NCBI GenBank assembly: GCA_033558025.1
Contig: JAUCEF010000007.1
Coordinates: 3,782,001-3,846,000, forward strand
Direction: 5' to 3'
Source of the DNA: Phytophthora sp. 'mugwort'
Taxonomy: Eukaryota > Oomycota > Peronosporomycetes > Peronosporales > Peronosporaceae
DNA length: 64,000 nt
Notes under the pieces: model-generated
Told to the model about the DNA's origin: nothing
The model's input: only the letters and a program-made list of their open reading frames with translations
Database searches by the model: none
Translations under genes and position numbers: made by a program
Part shown: positions 63,830 to 64,000 of the stretch, one piece after another
Layout of the letters: each line of letters opens with the position of its first letter
How positions within the stretch are numbered: position 1 is the stretch's first letter

Positions 63830-64000
63830 GCGCAGTGATAGATGCAAAATACTAGGGACATTTAAAAACAAAATGTTTTTTTGGTACATGTAGCTTCAAT
63901 GTTTACGCCACACCTTACCTTGCTCCGCGTCCACTTTTGGAGAATCGAATATTGTCTTCCGCCAGCCACGTTGTGACGCGGTGGACATTACAGCAACTCT

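Noticed and set aside
1..64000. RxLR or Crinkler effector genes and CRISPR arrays
   Set aside because: No signal peptide followed by RxLR-EER or LFLAK was found, and no regularly spaced direct repeats with unique spacers exist in the window.

Overview
The window is nuclear DNA of an oomycete, most likely Phytophthora or a close relative. The reasons are short introns (about 60-150 bp) with GTAAGT/GTACGT donors and some TACTAAC branch points, oomycete initiator-type core promoters (TCACTTCC, TTCCGCATTC), receptor-like TKL kinases, dual-PH proteins, zoospore/cilium-type genes, and a dense mix of degraded MULE, Copia, Gypsy, PIF/Harbinger, pogo and Tc1/IS630-like elements. No bacterial, CRISPR or phage features are present.

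Layout. (1) 1-21 kb is a gene island. It has three related dual pleckstrin-homology (PH) proteins, two ending in CaaX prenylation boxes, interleaved with a Dpy-30-motif protein and a Tctex-type dynein light chain. Next come a cyclic-nucleotide-binding-domain/AGC kinase fusion (PKG-like), an unknown Q-rich protein, mitochondrial 3-hydroxyisobutyryl-CoA hydrolase, a 1030-residue protein with p25-alpha-like and PH domains, aspartyl aminopeptidase, and mitochondrial propionyl-CoA carboxylase beta chain. (2) 21-31 kb is transposon debris: a decayed MULE-type element with SWIM and Ulp1-like domains, a Gypsy gag relic and a pogo/Tigger-like relic. (3) 31-41 kb is a second island: a Thr/Pro-rich receptor-like TKL kinase, a glucosamine-6-phosphate synthase (GFAT) with a mitochondrial-looking N-terminal extension, a SHIPPO-like protein, and an LRR receptor-like TKL kinase whose LRRs lie on separate phase-2 exons. 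(4) 41-64 kb is repeat-rich. It has a 7.1-kb Copia element on the minus strand with paired LTRs, a candidate initiator tRNA-Met half-molecule primer site and a polypurine tract. It also has a 707-bp terminal-inverted-repeat element, a decayed PIF/Harbinger element, a decayed gene with a RanBP2-type zinc finger and two cysteine-protease-like regions, a Tc1/IS630-like transposase relic and a kinase fragment.

Functional themes. Hydroxyisobutyryl-CoA hydrolase and propionyl-CoA carboxylase beta both belong to mitochondrial branched-chain amino acid and propionate catabolism. The Dpy-30, dynein light chain, p25-alpha and SHIPPO-type proteins suggest microtubule/flagellar biology. PH proteins, the cyclic-nucleotide kinase and the two receptor kinases suggest membrane signalling. 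Exon structures were read by hand from splice consensus and reading-frame continuity. The strongest observations are the GFAT catalytic cysteine buried behind a presequence, the perfect 59-bp inverted repeat at 33.1 kb, the CaaX-tailed PH paralogs, and shared core-promoter sequences that settle disputed starts.
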